This document shows, one piece after another, positions 8,519 to 17,168 of a stretch of DNA of 50,773 nucleotides (position 1 is its first letter; each line of letters opens with the position of its first letter). The position numbers were made by a program, and so were the translations under genes. Below the pieces are notes generated by a model. It saw only the letters and a list, made by a program, of their open reading frames with translations. It was not told the DNA's origin and searched no databases. Source of the DNA: Acidimicrobiia bacterium (lineage in GTDB: Bacteria; Actinomycetota; Acidimicrobiia; IMCC26256; PALSA-555); contig JBBECS010000044.1 of assembly GCA_040881685.1 (NCBI GenBank), positions 2,746-53,518 of the forward strand, in the 5' to 3' direction.

Positions 8519-10639
8519 GTGGCTCGCATGTGGACCTCCGGTGCGACGTCACCTCTCGACTCCGCGGCGGTGACGCTGGTCGAGGGTTCGGCGTTCTGCA
8601 TCTCGTTGCCGTCGGGCGACATGATGACGAGCCATCCTCACGGCCTGTTCTTCCGCGACACTCGGTTCCTCGCGGAGCTGAGCCTCAAGATCAACGGCGA
8701 ATGGCCCGAGCCGCTCGCGGCGCACCTGGTCGATCCCTTCAGCGCAACCTTCGTGGTGCAGGCCTCACCGGAGCACGGGCGCGCCGACTCGAGCCTCGTC
8801 GTCACGCGCCAACGCTTCATCGGACGCGGCATGCGTGAGGACGTGGTCATCCGCAACTACGGAGCCGAATCCGCCTTCTGCCATCTCGAGTTCGAGATCG
8901 GCTGTGACTTCGCAGATCTCTTCGAGGTCAAGGAAGGCCGCGTCAAGAAGGTGGGTGACCTCCAAGTCGAGCACCACGAGAGCCGCATCACCCACACGTA
9001 CACGCGGGGTGCCTTCCGCCGCGCCGTACACCTCGACTTCTCACAGCCGCCACGCATCGTGGGGTCGGCGACCGCGAGCTACGAGATCATCGTGCCGCCG
9101 GGCGACGACTGGTCGGTGTGCCTTCAGGTCACCCCGGTGATCGATGACGTCGAGGTGACGCCGCGCCATCAGTGTGGCCACCCGGTCGAGCGTGCCGCCC
9201 CCAGCACGCGACTCGAGGCGTGGCGGCACAACCTGCCGACCCTCACTACCGACCACATCGAGCTCGCACGGCTCTACGACCGCTCGGCCGAAGATCTCGC
9301 CGCGCTGCGGCTCTTCGATCCCGAGCACCCTGACCGCACGGTCGTCGCCGCCGGTGCGCCGTGGTTCATGACGGTGTTCGGGCGCGACTCGCTGCTGACG
9401 TCGTGGATGTCGATGCTCGTGGATCCCGACCTCGCGCTCGGAACGCTCCAGACCCTTGCCCGCTACCAGGGCGAGAACGTCAACCCGCTCACCGAAGAGG
9501 AACCGGGTCGGATCCTCCACGAGATGCGGTTCGGTGAGAGCGCGCGACTGTCGCTCGGCGGGGGCAACGTCTACTACGGCAGCGTCGACGCCACACCGTT
9601 GTTCGTGATGGTGCTCGGTGAGCTGCAGCGCTGGGGGACGCGCGCCGAGGACGTCGACGCGTTGCTCCCCTTCGCCGACCGCGCCCTGACGTGGATCGAC
9701 GAGTTCGGCGACCGTGACGGCGACGGCTACGTCGAGTACATGCGCACGTCCGATCGAGGGCTCAGGAACCAGGGTTGGAAGGACTCGTGGGACTCCACGA
9801 CCTTCCTGGACGGACGGCTCGCCGAGCCTCCGATCGCGCTCTGTGAGGTGCAGGGTTACGTCTATGCCGCGCTGCTCGCGCGCTCGCACTTCGCCACGGA
9901 GCATGGTGACGACGCCATGGCGCGGCGACTGCGCGAGCGCGCCGATGATCTCAAGGTCCGCTTCAACCGAGACTTCTGGCTCGATGACCTCGGGCGCTTC
10001 GCGATGGGCCTCGACCGTGACAAGCGGCCGATCGACACGCTGACGTCGAACATGGGCCATTGCCTGTGGACCGGCATCGTCGACGATGAGAAGGCTCCGC
10101 TCGTCGGCAAGCAGCTGCTCGGTGACGACATGTTCTCGGGTTGGGGGATACGCACGCTCGCCACCGGCACGCCTCGCTTCAATCCCGTCAGCTACCACAA
10201 CGGCAGCGTGTGGCCGCACGACAACGCGATCTGCGCCGCGGGGCTCATGCGGTACGGCCTCATCGAAGAGGCGCACCGCGTGATGGAGGGCATCGTCGGT
10301 GCCGCCGGCGAGTTCGGTCATCGTCTCCCCGAGCTATTCGCAGGCTTCTCGCGTTCCGACTACTCGTTCCCGGTCGCGTACCCCACATCGTGCTCACCGC
10401 AGGCGTGGGCCGCCGCGTCGCCCCTGCTCATGCTGCGCACGCTCCTGCGCTTCGAGCCTGACGTGCGCAGCAAGCGTCTCAATCTCGCGCCGGCGCTCCC
10501 CGATTGGATCGGGAGCTTCCGCCTCGACGGTGTCGACCTCATGGGTGGGCAGCTCATGATCGAAGCCGCGGACGACCGCCTGGTCGCATTCGAGGGCCCG
10601 CCCGGCCTCGAGCTGCTCGACGAGCCACGCGCGAGCTGA
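8519..10639 (+). CDS. Glycogen-debranching-type enzyme (amylo-alpha-1,6-glucosidase family)
   Basis: The protein has 706 residues. The N-terminal ~200 residues (SGDMMTSHPHGLFFRDTRF...) match the beta-rich domain found before bacterial amylo-alpha-1,6-glucosidases. The C-terminal (alpha/alpha)6 barrel holds WFMTVFGRDSLLTS, DRDGDGYVEY, GWKDSWDS and YHNGSVWPHDNA, motifs of the GDE glucosidase domain. It probably hydrolyses alpha-glucosidic bonds in a glucan or small glycoside; with the GT4 neighbour, a compatible-solute or storage glucan role is possible. The start is GTG at 8519 or ATG at 8528. Convergent with trpC, leaving 17 nt. Confidence 0.85.
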   Translation: MARMWTSGATSPLDSAAVTLVEGSAFCISLPSGDMMTSHPHGLFFRDTRFLAELSLKINGEWPEPLAAHLVDPFSATFVVQASPEHGRADSSLVVTRQRFIGRGMREDVVIRNYGAESAFCHLEFEIGCDFADLFEVKEGRVKKVGDLQVEHHESRITHTYTRGAFRRAVHLDFSQPPRIVGSATASYEIIVPPGDDWSVCLQVTPVIDDVEVTPRHQCGHPVERAAPSTRLEAWRHNLPTLTTDHIELARLYDRSAEDLAALRLFDPEHPDRTVVAAGAPWFMTVFGRDSLLTSWMSMLVDPDLALGTLQTLARYQGENVNPLTEEEPGRILHEMRFGESARLSLGGGNVYYGSVDATPLFVMVLGELQRWGTRAEDVDALLPFADRALTWIDEFGDRDGDGYVEYMRTSDRGLRNQGWKDSWDSTTFLDGRLAEPPIALCEVQGYVYAALLARSHFATEHGDDAMARRLRERADDLKVRFNRDFWLDDLGRFAMGLDRDKRPIDTLTSNMGHCLWTGIVDDEKAPLVGKQLLGDDMFSGWGIRTLATGTPRFNPVSYHNGSVWPHDNAICAAGLMRYGLIEEAHRVMEGIVGAAGEFGHRLPELFAGFSRSDYSFPVAYPTSCSPQAWAAASPLLMLRTLLRFEPDVRSKRLNLAPALPDWIGSFRLDGVDLMGGQLMIEAADDRLVAFEGPPGLELLDEPRAS

Positions 10640-10656
10640 CGCGCTCGCTGCTCTTC

Positions 10657-11472
10657 TCAGCCGCGCGCGGTCGTTGGTACGGCAGCCAGATCGCGCACGA
10701 GTGTGGCCGGGTCGACGGCGCGCACCAACGCCTCACCAACGAGCACGGCGTCGAAGCCCGCCGCAGCCATGTGTCGAGCATCATCGACACTTCGGATCGC
10801 GCTCTCTGCGACCGCGACCACTTCAGGCGGAACACGGGCCACCAGCCGTTCGGCCACGCCGAGATCCTCCGAGAACGTCTCGAGGTCGCGCGCGTTGACA
10901 CCGACGCAGCTGGCGCCGATGCCGAGCGCGCGGTCGAGCTCGGCTTCGTCGTGCGCCTCGACGACCGCGTCGAGACCGAGCTCGAGTGCGAGCCCGTGCA
11001 GGTCGCGCAGCATCCCGTCGTCGGGGACGGCAGCAACGATCAGCAGGATCGCATCGGCCCCGATCCCCCGCGTCTCGTACACCTGGTCGGGGTCGATCGT
11101 GAAGTCCTTGCGGAGCACGGGCGTGGCCGATGCCGCCGCGCGGGCGTCTTGCAGGTCACGGACGGAGCCGCCGAAGAACGGGCCGTCGGTGAGCACCGAG
11201 ATGCACGCGGCGCCGCCGGTCGCGTAGGCGGCCGCGGTTCGAGCGGCGTCGAGGTTGGGCGCGAGCTCACCCTTCGAGGGCGAGCGACGCTTGATCTCGG
11301 CGATCACACCCAGCGTGCCGGCGACTCGGGCCTGCTCTCGCAAGCGCGTCTCGAAGCCGCGGGTCGGGCCGGATTCGAGCGCGCCGCGACGGATCGCCTC
11401 TCGGGTCTCCGGCTGGTGGAGCACCGTCACCTCGTCGCGTTTGTTCGCGAGGATCTCGTCGAGCGCACTCAT
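10657..11472 (-). CDS. trpC: Indole-3-glycerol phosphate synthase
   Basis: This enzyme closes the indole ring from carboxyphenylaminodeoxyribulose 5-phosphate. The 271-residue TIM barrel shows IAEIKRRSPSKGEL (substrate lysine), VLRKDFTIDPDQV (catalytic lysine) and VGVNARDLETF, plus the C-terminal phosphate loop. It stands alone, away from trpFBA and trpE in the window. No gene is coupled on its 5' side; the MFS gene upstream is divergent, 47 nt away. Confidence 0.97.
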   Translation of the reverse strand: MSALDEILANKRDEVTVLHQPETREAIRRGALESGPTRGFETRLREQARVAGTLGVIAEIKRRSPSKGELAPNLDAARTAAAYATGGAACISVLTDGPFFGGSVRDLQDARAAASATPVLRKDFTIDPDQVYETRGIGADAILLIVAAVPDDGMLRDLHGLALELGLDAVVEAHDEAELDRALGIGASCVGVNARDLETFSEDLGVAERLVARVPPEVVAVAESAIRSVDDARHMAAAGFDAVLVGEALVRAVDPATLVRDLAAVPTTARG

Positions 11473-11519
11473 CGGAACGCGAGTGTGGCAGGAAAGGGGA
11501 TCAGACCCGGCACGACATC

Positions 11520-12893
11520 GTGCCAGGATGCGCGGTGGACCGAAGGCGACTGTCGATCGGGCTGCTGCTCAATGTGTCGGTCATCGCCTTCGAGGCCCTT
11601 TCGGTTGCCACCATCGCGCCGCGAGTGGCGCGCGATCTCGGTGGGTTGGAGCTCTACGGGTGGACGTTTGCCGCGTTCATGCTGGCGAACCTCGTGAGCG
11701 TCGTCGTTGCCGGGCACGCGTCGGACCGGCACGGCCCGGCAGCGCCGTACTCGATCGGCCTCGCGCTGTTCATGGCCGGCTTGCTCCTGTGCGGCCTCGC
11801 TCCCACCATGCCCGTGCTCGTCGCGGGGCGCGCGCTCCAGGGCCTCGGCGCGGGAGCGATGGTCGCAACCGCCTACGTTGCGATCGGGCGCGCCTACGAC
11901 GAGCACGAGCGGCCGCGACAGTTCGCGCTCCTGTCCACCGCATGGGTGGTCCCGGGTCTCGCGGCGCCGGCGCTCGCGGGCGTGATCGCCGAAGAAGCAG
12001 GCTGGCGGTTCGTGTTCTTGGGCCTCGCCGTTCTTCCGGTGATCGCGGCATCGCTCTGTCTGCCGGTGATGCGCACGCTGGGCACGGGGACGCGCCTGAC
12101 CGAGGGGGTGCTGCCGGTGGGCGCCGCCGTTCGCCTTGCCGCCGGTGCGGGACTGCTGGTCGCCGGGTTGGGAGCCGACGCGCTCGTCGTGGGTGCGCCG
12201 CTCGTGGTGCTCGGGGTCGCGCTCGGTGTACCCGCTTTTCGCAAGCTCACGCCCGCCGGCACGCTGCGCGCTCGACCGGGTATGCCAGCTGCGGTCGCGA
12301 CACGCGGGCTGGAGACCTTTGCGTTCTTCGGCGCCGACGCGTTCCTCGCGCTCACGTTGGCGAACGTGCGTGGTCTCTCGGCGGTTGGTGTGGGTCTCGT
12401 GCTCACGCCGGCCACGCTCACGTGGACCTGCGGCTCCTGGCTGCAGGCTCACCGCTCCGGTCGGTGGACCCGACGCTCGATGGCCTCGGCCGGCATCGCG
12501 CTGGTCGCAGTGGGGATCGCGCTCTCGGCGACCGCGTTGATGCGCGCCGTTCCCGTCTGGGTCGCGGGCGTGGCGTGGGGCATCGGCGGCTTCGGGATGG
12601 GTCTGTCGTACAGCACAGCCTCGACCACCGTGTTGTCCGAGGCCGACGCGAGCAGCCAGGGCGCGGCCACCTCGGCACTCCAGCTGAGCGACGGGCTCGG
12701 TCAGGCGCTCGGAACCGGTCTCGGCGGAGCGATCGTGGCCGTGGCTGTCGCCGGCGCGAGCGGACGCCGTGACGCGCTCATCGTCGTGTTCGGATTGATG
12801 TTCGCAGTTGCGTTGCTCGGCATCGTCACGTCGCGCCGCTTCCCGCAGGACCCCGCGGGACTCGGGGTGACGGCCGTACGATCCGCCCCATGA
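11520..12893 (+). CDS. MFS transporter, drug/sugar exporter type
   Basis: The protein has about 457 residues and 12-14 predicted membrane helices. The family loop between helices 2 and 3 reads AGHASDRHGPA (GxxaDrxGr pattern), and ALQGLGAGAMVAT resembles the motif after helix 4 of multidrug-type MFS carriers. The start may be GTG 11520 or GTG 11535; the latter has AGGA about 7 nt upstream. Its last codons overlap the GH1 gene by 4 nt, so carrier and glycosidase are one unit. This suggests a glycoside or sugar substrate, which is inference. Confidence 0.85.
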   Translation: MPGCAVDRRRLSIGLLLNVSVIAFEALSVATIAPRVARDLGGLELYGWTFAAFMLANLVSVVVAGHASDRHGPAAPYSIGLALFMAGLLLCGLAPTMPVLVAGRALQGLGAGAMVATAYVAIGRAYDEHERPRQFALLSTAWVVPGLAAPALAGVIAEEAGWRFVFLGLAVLPVIAASLCLPVMRTLGTGTRLTEGVLPVGAAVRLAAGAGLLVAGLGADALVVGAPLVVLGVALGVPAFRKLTPAGTLRARPGMPAAVATRGLETFAFFGADAFLALTLANVRGLSAVGVGLVLTPATLTWTCGSWLQAHRSGRWTRRSMASAGIALVAVGIALSATALMRAVPVWVAGVAWGIGGFGMGLSYSTASTTVLSEADASSQGAATSALQLSDGLGQALGTGLGGAIVAVAVAGASGRRDALIVVFGLMFAVALLGIVTSRRFPQDPAGLGVTAVRSAP

Positions 12894-14065
12894 CACCAAT
12901 CGAGTTCCCCGACGGCTTCCTCTGGGGCACCGCCACCGCCGCGCACCAGGTGGAAGGCAGCAACTGGAACAACGACTGGTGGGCGTGGGAGCACGCGCCA
13001 AACACGGTCTGCGAAGACCCGTCAGGCGACGCGTGCGACCACTATCACCGCTACCCAGACGACCTCGACATCCTCGTGGAGCTGGGATTTGGTGCGTACC
13101 GCTTCTCGCTCGAGTGGTCACGCATCGAACCAGAGGAAGGTGAGTGGTCGCGTTCGCAGCTCGACCACTACTCACGGATGCTCGACGCTTGTCACGAGCG
13201 CGGGCTGAAACCCGTGGTGACGTTCCATCACTTCACCACGCCGCGATGGGCCGCAGTCGACGGTGGTTGGGCCAACCCCGTCACGGCAGAGCGGTTCGCC
13301 CGCTTCTGCGAGCACGCTGCTGACGCGCTGGGCGACCGCATCTCCATGGCATGCACGATCAACGAACCGAACATCGTTCCGCTCATGGGGTGGCTGATGG
13401 GCGCCTTCCCGCCGGGTCTTACGCAGGACCTCGACAGGTACGCGCGGGCCACCGAGACACTCATCGCCGCGCACGGCCGCGCGTTCGAGGCGCTCAAGGC
13501 CAGCCGGGGCGACTTCCCCGTGGGCCTCACGCTCTCGATGAGCGACTGGGCCGCCGAGCCGGGCGTCGAAGCCGACATGCAGCAATACCGCGCCCATCAC
13601 GAGGACGTGTACCTCGAATCGTGTCGCGGCGACGACTTCTTCGGAGTGCAGGCGTACTCACGGACCCGCGTGAACGCCAAGGGCGTGACCGGACCGGAAC
13701 CCGGTGTCGAGGTGCTCCCGATGGGCTACGAGTACTGGCCCGCGGCTGCCGAAGCCGCGATCCGCCATGCCGTCGAGGTCACGGGCGTGCCCGTGTACGT
13801 CACCGAGAACGGCATCGGCACCGATGACGACGAGCAGCGGGTCCGCTATCTGCGCGATTCACTCACGGGCGTGGCTCGGACCATCGCCGACGGCTTGGAC
13901 GTGCGCGGCTTCTTCCACTGGTCGCTCCTCGACAACTTCGAGTGGGCCTTCGGCTACCGGATGCGATTCGGGATCGTGGGCGTCGATCGCCAGACCCAGG
14001 AACGTGCCATCAAGCCCAGCGCGCGCTGGTTGAGTGAAGTGGTGAAGACGAACCGCCTCAGCTGA
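12890..14065 (+). CDS. Glycoside hydrolase family 1 (beta-glucosidase-like)
   Basis: GH1 enzymes hydrolyse beta-glycosides with retention. The acid/base glutamate is E159 in TINEPN and the nucleophile is E306 in YVTENGIG. The N-terminal signature FLWGTATAAHQVEG and the C-terminal aglycone/sugar-binding WSLLDNFEWAFGY are both present. At 391 residues it is shorter than the usual 440-480, with compact loops rather than a truncation. It has no signal peptide, so it acts in the cytoplasm, probably on a glycoside brought in by the overlapping MFS carrier. Confidence 0.93.
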   Translation: MTPIEFPDGFLWGTATAAHQVEGSNWNNDWWAWEHAPNTVCEDPSGDACDHYHRYPDDLDILVELGFGAYRFSLEWSRIEPEEGEWSRSQLDHYSRMLDACHERGLKPVVTFHHFTTPRWAAVDGGWANPVTAERFARFCEHAADALGDRISMACTINEPNIVPLMGWLMGAFPPGLTQDLDRYARATETLIAAHGRAFEALKASRGDFPVGLTLSMSDWAAEPGVEADMQQYRAHHEDVYLESCRGDDFFGVQAYSRTRVNAKGVTGPEPGVEVLPMGYEYWPAAAEAAIRHAVEVTGVPVYVTENGIGTDDDEQRVRYLRDSLTGVARTIADGLDVRGFFHWSLLDNFEWAFGYRMRFGIVGVDRQTQERAIKPSARWLSEVVKTNRLS

Positions 14066-14108
14066 GCTTCACATCCGGCTCACACTCTCCTGATCTTCTG
14101 GGATCCAA

Positions 14109-14131
14109 GATCCGCAGGACGAAAGCGGATC
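14109..14131. promoter_or_regulatory. Inverted repeat upstream of the two-component operon
   Basis: GATCCGC (14109-14115) and GCGGATC (14125-14131) face each other across 9 nt, ending 3 nt before the response regulator ATG at 14135. It could be an operator or a leader hairpin over the ribosome site. No dedicated terminator is visible after the GH1 stop. Confidence 0.35.
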
Positions 14132-14134
14132 AGA

Positions 14135-14827
14135 ATGGTTGAGATGCAACGAGGGACCATCGTCGTCGTCGACGACGAGGCGAACATCGCCGACCTCGTC
14201 GGCATGTATCTCGAGCGCGAGGGCTTCCGGGTGCTGAAGGCGGCGACGGGTGAAGCGGGGCTGGACGCCTGGCGAACACACAGGCCACGCCTCGTGGTGC
14301 TCGACGTCGGGCTCCCCGACATCGACGGCCTCGAGATCTGCAAGCGGATCCGCCAGTCGTCGCAGGTCCCCGTCATCTTCCTCACGGCCCGAGCCGACGA
14401 AGTCGACCGCGTCCTCGGTCTCGAGTTGGGTGCCGACGACTACCTCACGAAGCCCTTCTCGGCGGCCGAGCTGGTGGCACGGGTCAAGGCCGTCTTGCGA
14501 CGCGTGGACGGCGCGCCGGCAGCCGAAGTGGTCCAGGCGGGACGCGTCACCATCGACACGGGGCGTCGCGAGGTCCGTGTCGATGACGCCGCCGTCGAAT
14601 TCACGACCAAGGAGTTCGATCTCCTGCGCTTCCTGGCCGAGCGACCAGGTCTCGCGTTGTCACGCCAGCAGATCCTCGATGGCGTCTGGGGTCATGACTG
14701 GTTCGGGGACGCGCGCACGGTTGACGTGCACATCGCGCAGGTACGCAAGAAGCTGGGCGACGCGGTCGACATCACCACGGTGAGGAGCGTCGGCTACCGG
14801 TTGGAGTCGGGGTCGCATTCGTCGTGA
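14135..14827 (+). CDS. Response regulator, OmpR/PhoB family
   Basis: The protein has 230 residues: a receiver domain then a winged-helix DNA-binding domain. The acidic pocket VVDDE, phospho-acceptor D57 in VVLDVGLPD, Thr in FLTARAD and Lys in YLTKPF are all present. The C-terminal output domain shows FTTKEFDLLRFLAERPG and VDVHIAQVRKKLG. It is translated from ATG 14135 or 14144. It ends with a 4-nt overlap onto the sensor kinase gene, so it is the partner of that kinase. Targets are unknown. Confidence 0.95.
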   Translation: MVEMQRGTIVVVDDEANIADLVGMYLEREGFRVLKAATGEAGLDAWRTHRPRLVVLDVGLPDIDGLEICKRIRQSSQVPVIFLTARADEVDRVLGLELGADDYLTKPFSAAELVARVKAVLRRVDGAPAAEVVQAGRVTIDTGRREVRVDDAAVEFTTKEFDLLRFLAERPGLALSRQQILDGVWGHDWFGDARTVDVHIAQVRKKLGDAVDITTVRSVGYRLESGSHSS

Positions 14828-16272
14828 GGAGACCGGCGCGCCGCTTGCGCACTCGGCGGCTGGTGGGTTGGGTGGCGATCGCGTTCGGCGTTGTGGCGGT
14901 GGCCGCGCTCGGCGCGGCCGGCCTTGCCCGCGACACGTCGGCCAGTGATGCCATCGCCGATCTCGAGCGACAGGCTCCCACCGTCGCCCGCCAGCTCAGC
15001 ACGCTCGGGCGAGAAGCTGCACAGGCGCCCGAGGGTGGTCCCGCCGGCCGAAGGCTGTGCCTCTTGATCGCCGGGCTCCTGCGTGCGACCGGGGGCAGCG
15101 TGGTGACGGTGGACGAGGTCGGTGACGTGCGCGAGGAGTTCGGCGGTGTGCTCCCCTGCTCCACGTCCGGCCCCCAGCTCGTCGAGCTGCCCCGCAACCT
15201 CGCAGTCGAGGATCTCGACACGACGATCCTCGCCCACGGGCGACGCCAGTCCGGCGTCGAGGACGACACCGCGTTCGTCGCGCAGCCGATCACGGCGATC
15301 AACGGGCTGACCCCCGTCGTCGTGCTCACCCAAGCCGTGGAGAACCGTCCGCTCGGCGACGCGGGCCCCTACCTCTTCTTCACCAGCCTGTTCGCGTTGA
15401 TCGTGGCCACCGCGGTGTCGGCGTTCCTCGCGCGCCGACTGACACGGCCGATCGCGGCGATGCAAGCGACCGCAGGCCGGATCGCCGATGGCGACCTCTC
15501 GGCGCGCGTCGACGCGACCTCGATGCCGAACGACGAGCTCGGCAGCTTGGCGCGCAGCATCGACACGATGGCCGACGAGCTCGAGACCGCCCGTGGTCAC
15601 GAGCGCGCGTTCCTCTTGAGCATCTCCCACGACCTGCGCACGCCGCTCACGTCGATCAAGGGGTACGCCGAAGGCATGGCCGACGGTGTCATCGAGTCTC
15701 CGACCGACCGCGCCAGGGCTGCGGGGGTCATCGCTACCGAGGCGCGACGACTCGAGCGTCTGGTTGCCGACCTGCTCGACCTGGCCCGACTCGACACCCA
15801 CGAGTTCTCACTCGCCCCCGCGCCGGTCGACGCCCGCGCCGTGGTGGGGGCAACGGTGCAGGGCTTCGCGCCGGCGGCGCACGAGCTCAGGGTCCAGCTG
15901 GATCTCACACCGGGCTCACCCGTCGAGGCGAACGCCGACCCCGAGCGCCTCGCGCAGATCGTCGCCAACCTCTTGGAGAACGCCTTGAAGTACGCCGCGA
16001 CCTCGGTCGTGGTGGATGTGCACCGGGACGACGGGCACGTCGAGCTGCGGGTCGACGACGACGGTCCTGGCATCGCCGCCGCCGAGCGCGGGCGCGTCTT
16101 CGACCGCCTCTACACCGCTCGCACCACGCCGGGTCGCAAGGTCGGCACCGGGATCGGTCTGGCCATCGTGCACGAGCTCGCCAGCGCAATGGGCGGCGAA
16201 GCCACGTGCGAGCCCCTCGACGCCGGCGGCACCCGCTTCGTCGTCCGCCTCCCCACGGCACCCGAAGGCTGA
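14824..16272 (+). CDS. Membrane sensor histidine kinase with HAMP domain
   Basis: The protein has 482 residues. A basic N-terminus leads into transmembrane helix 1 (about residues 13-35), an extracytoplasmic sensor of ~145 residues, helix 2 (about 180-200) and a HAMP linker with the ARRLTRPI start. The H box LSISHDLRTPLTSIKGY carries phospho-acceptor H269. N box NLLENALKYA, D/G1 box DDDGPGIA and G2 box GTGIGLAIV complete the ATPase domain. The GTG start overlaps the regulator gene by 4 nt. The signal sensed is not evident. Confidence 0.95.
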   Translation: MRRPARRLRTRRLVGWVAIAFGVVAVAALGAAGLARDTSASDAIADLERQAPTVARQLSTLGREAAQAPEGGPAGRRLCLLIAGLLRATGGSVVTVDEVGDVREEFGGVLPCSTSGPQLVELPRNLAVEDLDTTILAHGRRQSGVEDDTAFVAQPITAINGLTPVVVLTQAVENRPLGDAGPYLFFTSLFALIVATAVSAFLARRLTRPIAAMQATAGRIADGDLSARVDATSMPNDELGSLARSIDTMADELETARGHERAFLLSISHDLRTPLTSIKGYAEGMADGVIESPTDRARAAGVIATEARRLERLVADLLDLARLDTHEFSLAPAPVDARAVVGATVQGFAPAAHELRVQLDLTPGSPVEANADPERLAQIVANLLENALKYAATSVVVDVHRDDGHVELRVDDDGPGIAAAERGRVFDRLYTARTTPGRKVGTGIGLAIVHELASAMGGEATCEPLDAGGTRFVVRLPTAPEG

Positions 16273-16282
16273 GCCCCCGAAG

Positions 16283-16331
16283 GTTTTGGCGTCGCAGACA
16301 GTCGCTATTCGACTGCTATCGACGCCAAAAC
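16283..16331. repeat. Palindromic element, copy 1 (TTTTGGCGTCG arms)
   Basis: TTTTGGCGTCG (16284-16294) and its exact complement (16320-16330) flank a 25-nt spacer; a G:C pair extends the stem by one. The spacer has its own inner stem, CAGTCG/CGACTG. A second copy with identical arms and spacer length is at 28306-28352. The stop codon and last residues of ygfZ lie inside this copy. The 3' arm ends in A's rather than T's on both strands, so it is not a classical intrinsic terminator. Confidence 0.8.
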
Positions 16332-17168
16332 GTGGGCTGGGGCTTGTCCGCCGTCCCAGCGGAGGGTGACGTCGGCCGGAGGGTTGATCTCGCGGCGGAC
16401 CATGGCGAGCGCGACGACCCGGTCCTCGCCAGGTACCGAGGCGGCGCTGGTGACGGCGCCGACTTCTTTGTCGCCGGCGTGCACGACGGCGCCGCGCGCA
16501 GGCACGGCCGGGCCGTCGACGCGCAGCTGGCGCAGGTAGCGGTTGACGTGCCCACGGGTGTCGATGCGGGCCACGAGCTCCTGGCCGAGGAAGCACCCCT
16601 TGGTGAACGACACGGCGTCGCGCTCGAGGAACGCCTCCTGCGGGATCGTCGTGTCGTCGATGTCGACGCCGAGACGCGGCACACCGTGCTCGATGCGAAA
16701 CGCTTCGAACGCCTCCGGCGAACAGCGCGCGGCATCCGGCAGGACCGACTCGAGCGCGCCAACCGGGCCCACCACATCGATCCCGTTGACGTCACCCCAG
16801 CGCGTTGGGATCGTGACCGTGTTCGACCCTCCGGCGACGTCCAACCCGATTGCGGAAACCAGCCCCGTCGACGCGGTGCGGTCTTCGATGTCGGCCTTCA
16901 CCCGGATGCGGTAGCGCGTGAGCGACTCGGCCAGGCGCGGTCCGTAGTCGGCTTCGGTGTCGAGCCACCATTCGTCGTCACCCACCCGGGTAGCCCGGAA
17001 GACTGCGTCGAGCTTGCCCTTAGGGGTCAGCAACAACGACGGCCCGCTCGCGCCCGAACCGATCGCGTCGAGATCCTGGGACACCAAGCTTTGGAGGAAC
17101 GAGGTCGCATCGGGACCACTCACCACCACGAGACCGCGGGGCGAGCGATCCGCCACCAACGCCGTCAC
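16305..17168 (-). CDS. ygfZ: YgfZ/GcvT-like folate-binding protein
   Basis: The protein has 287 residues. The family signature KGCFLGQELVAR is present; in YgfZ the cysteine of this motif is needed for its tetrahydrofolate-dependent role in iron-sulfur protein assembly. The N-terminal GcvT-like half has FLQSLVSQDLD and TPKGKLDA. The GTG start at 17168 overlaps the trpE stop by 4 nt, so it is coupled to trpE. The last eight codons and the stop lie inside the palindromic element at 16283-16331, so the C-terminal tail may have been altered by that element. Confidence 0.88.
   Translation of the reverse strand: MTALVADRSPRGLVVVSGPDATSFLQSLVSQDLDAIGSGASGPSLLLTPKGKLDAVFRATRVGDDEWWLDTEADYGPRLAESLTRYRIRVKADIEDRTASTGLVSAIGLDVAGGSNTVTIPTRWGDVNGIDVVGPVGALESVLPDAARCSPEAFEAFRIEHGVPRLGVDIDDTTIPQEAFLERDAVSFTKGCFLGQELVARIDTRGHVNRYLRQLRVDGPAVPARGAVVHAGDKEVGAVTSAASVPGEDRVVALAMVRREINPPADVTLRWDGGQAPAHVLASIAVE

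Noticed and set aside
16283-16331. Palindrome read as a classical rho-independent terminator
   Set aside because: The stem is followed by A's, not T's, on both strands, so the standard signal is missing; kept as a repeat element.
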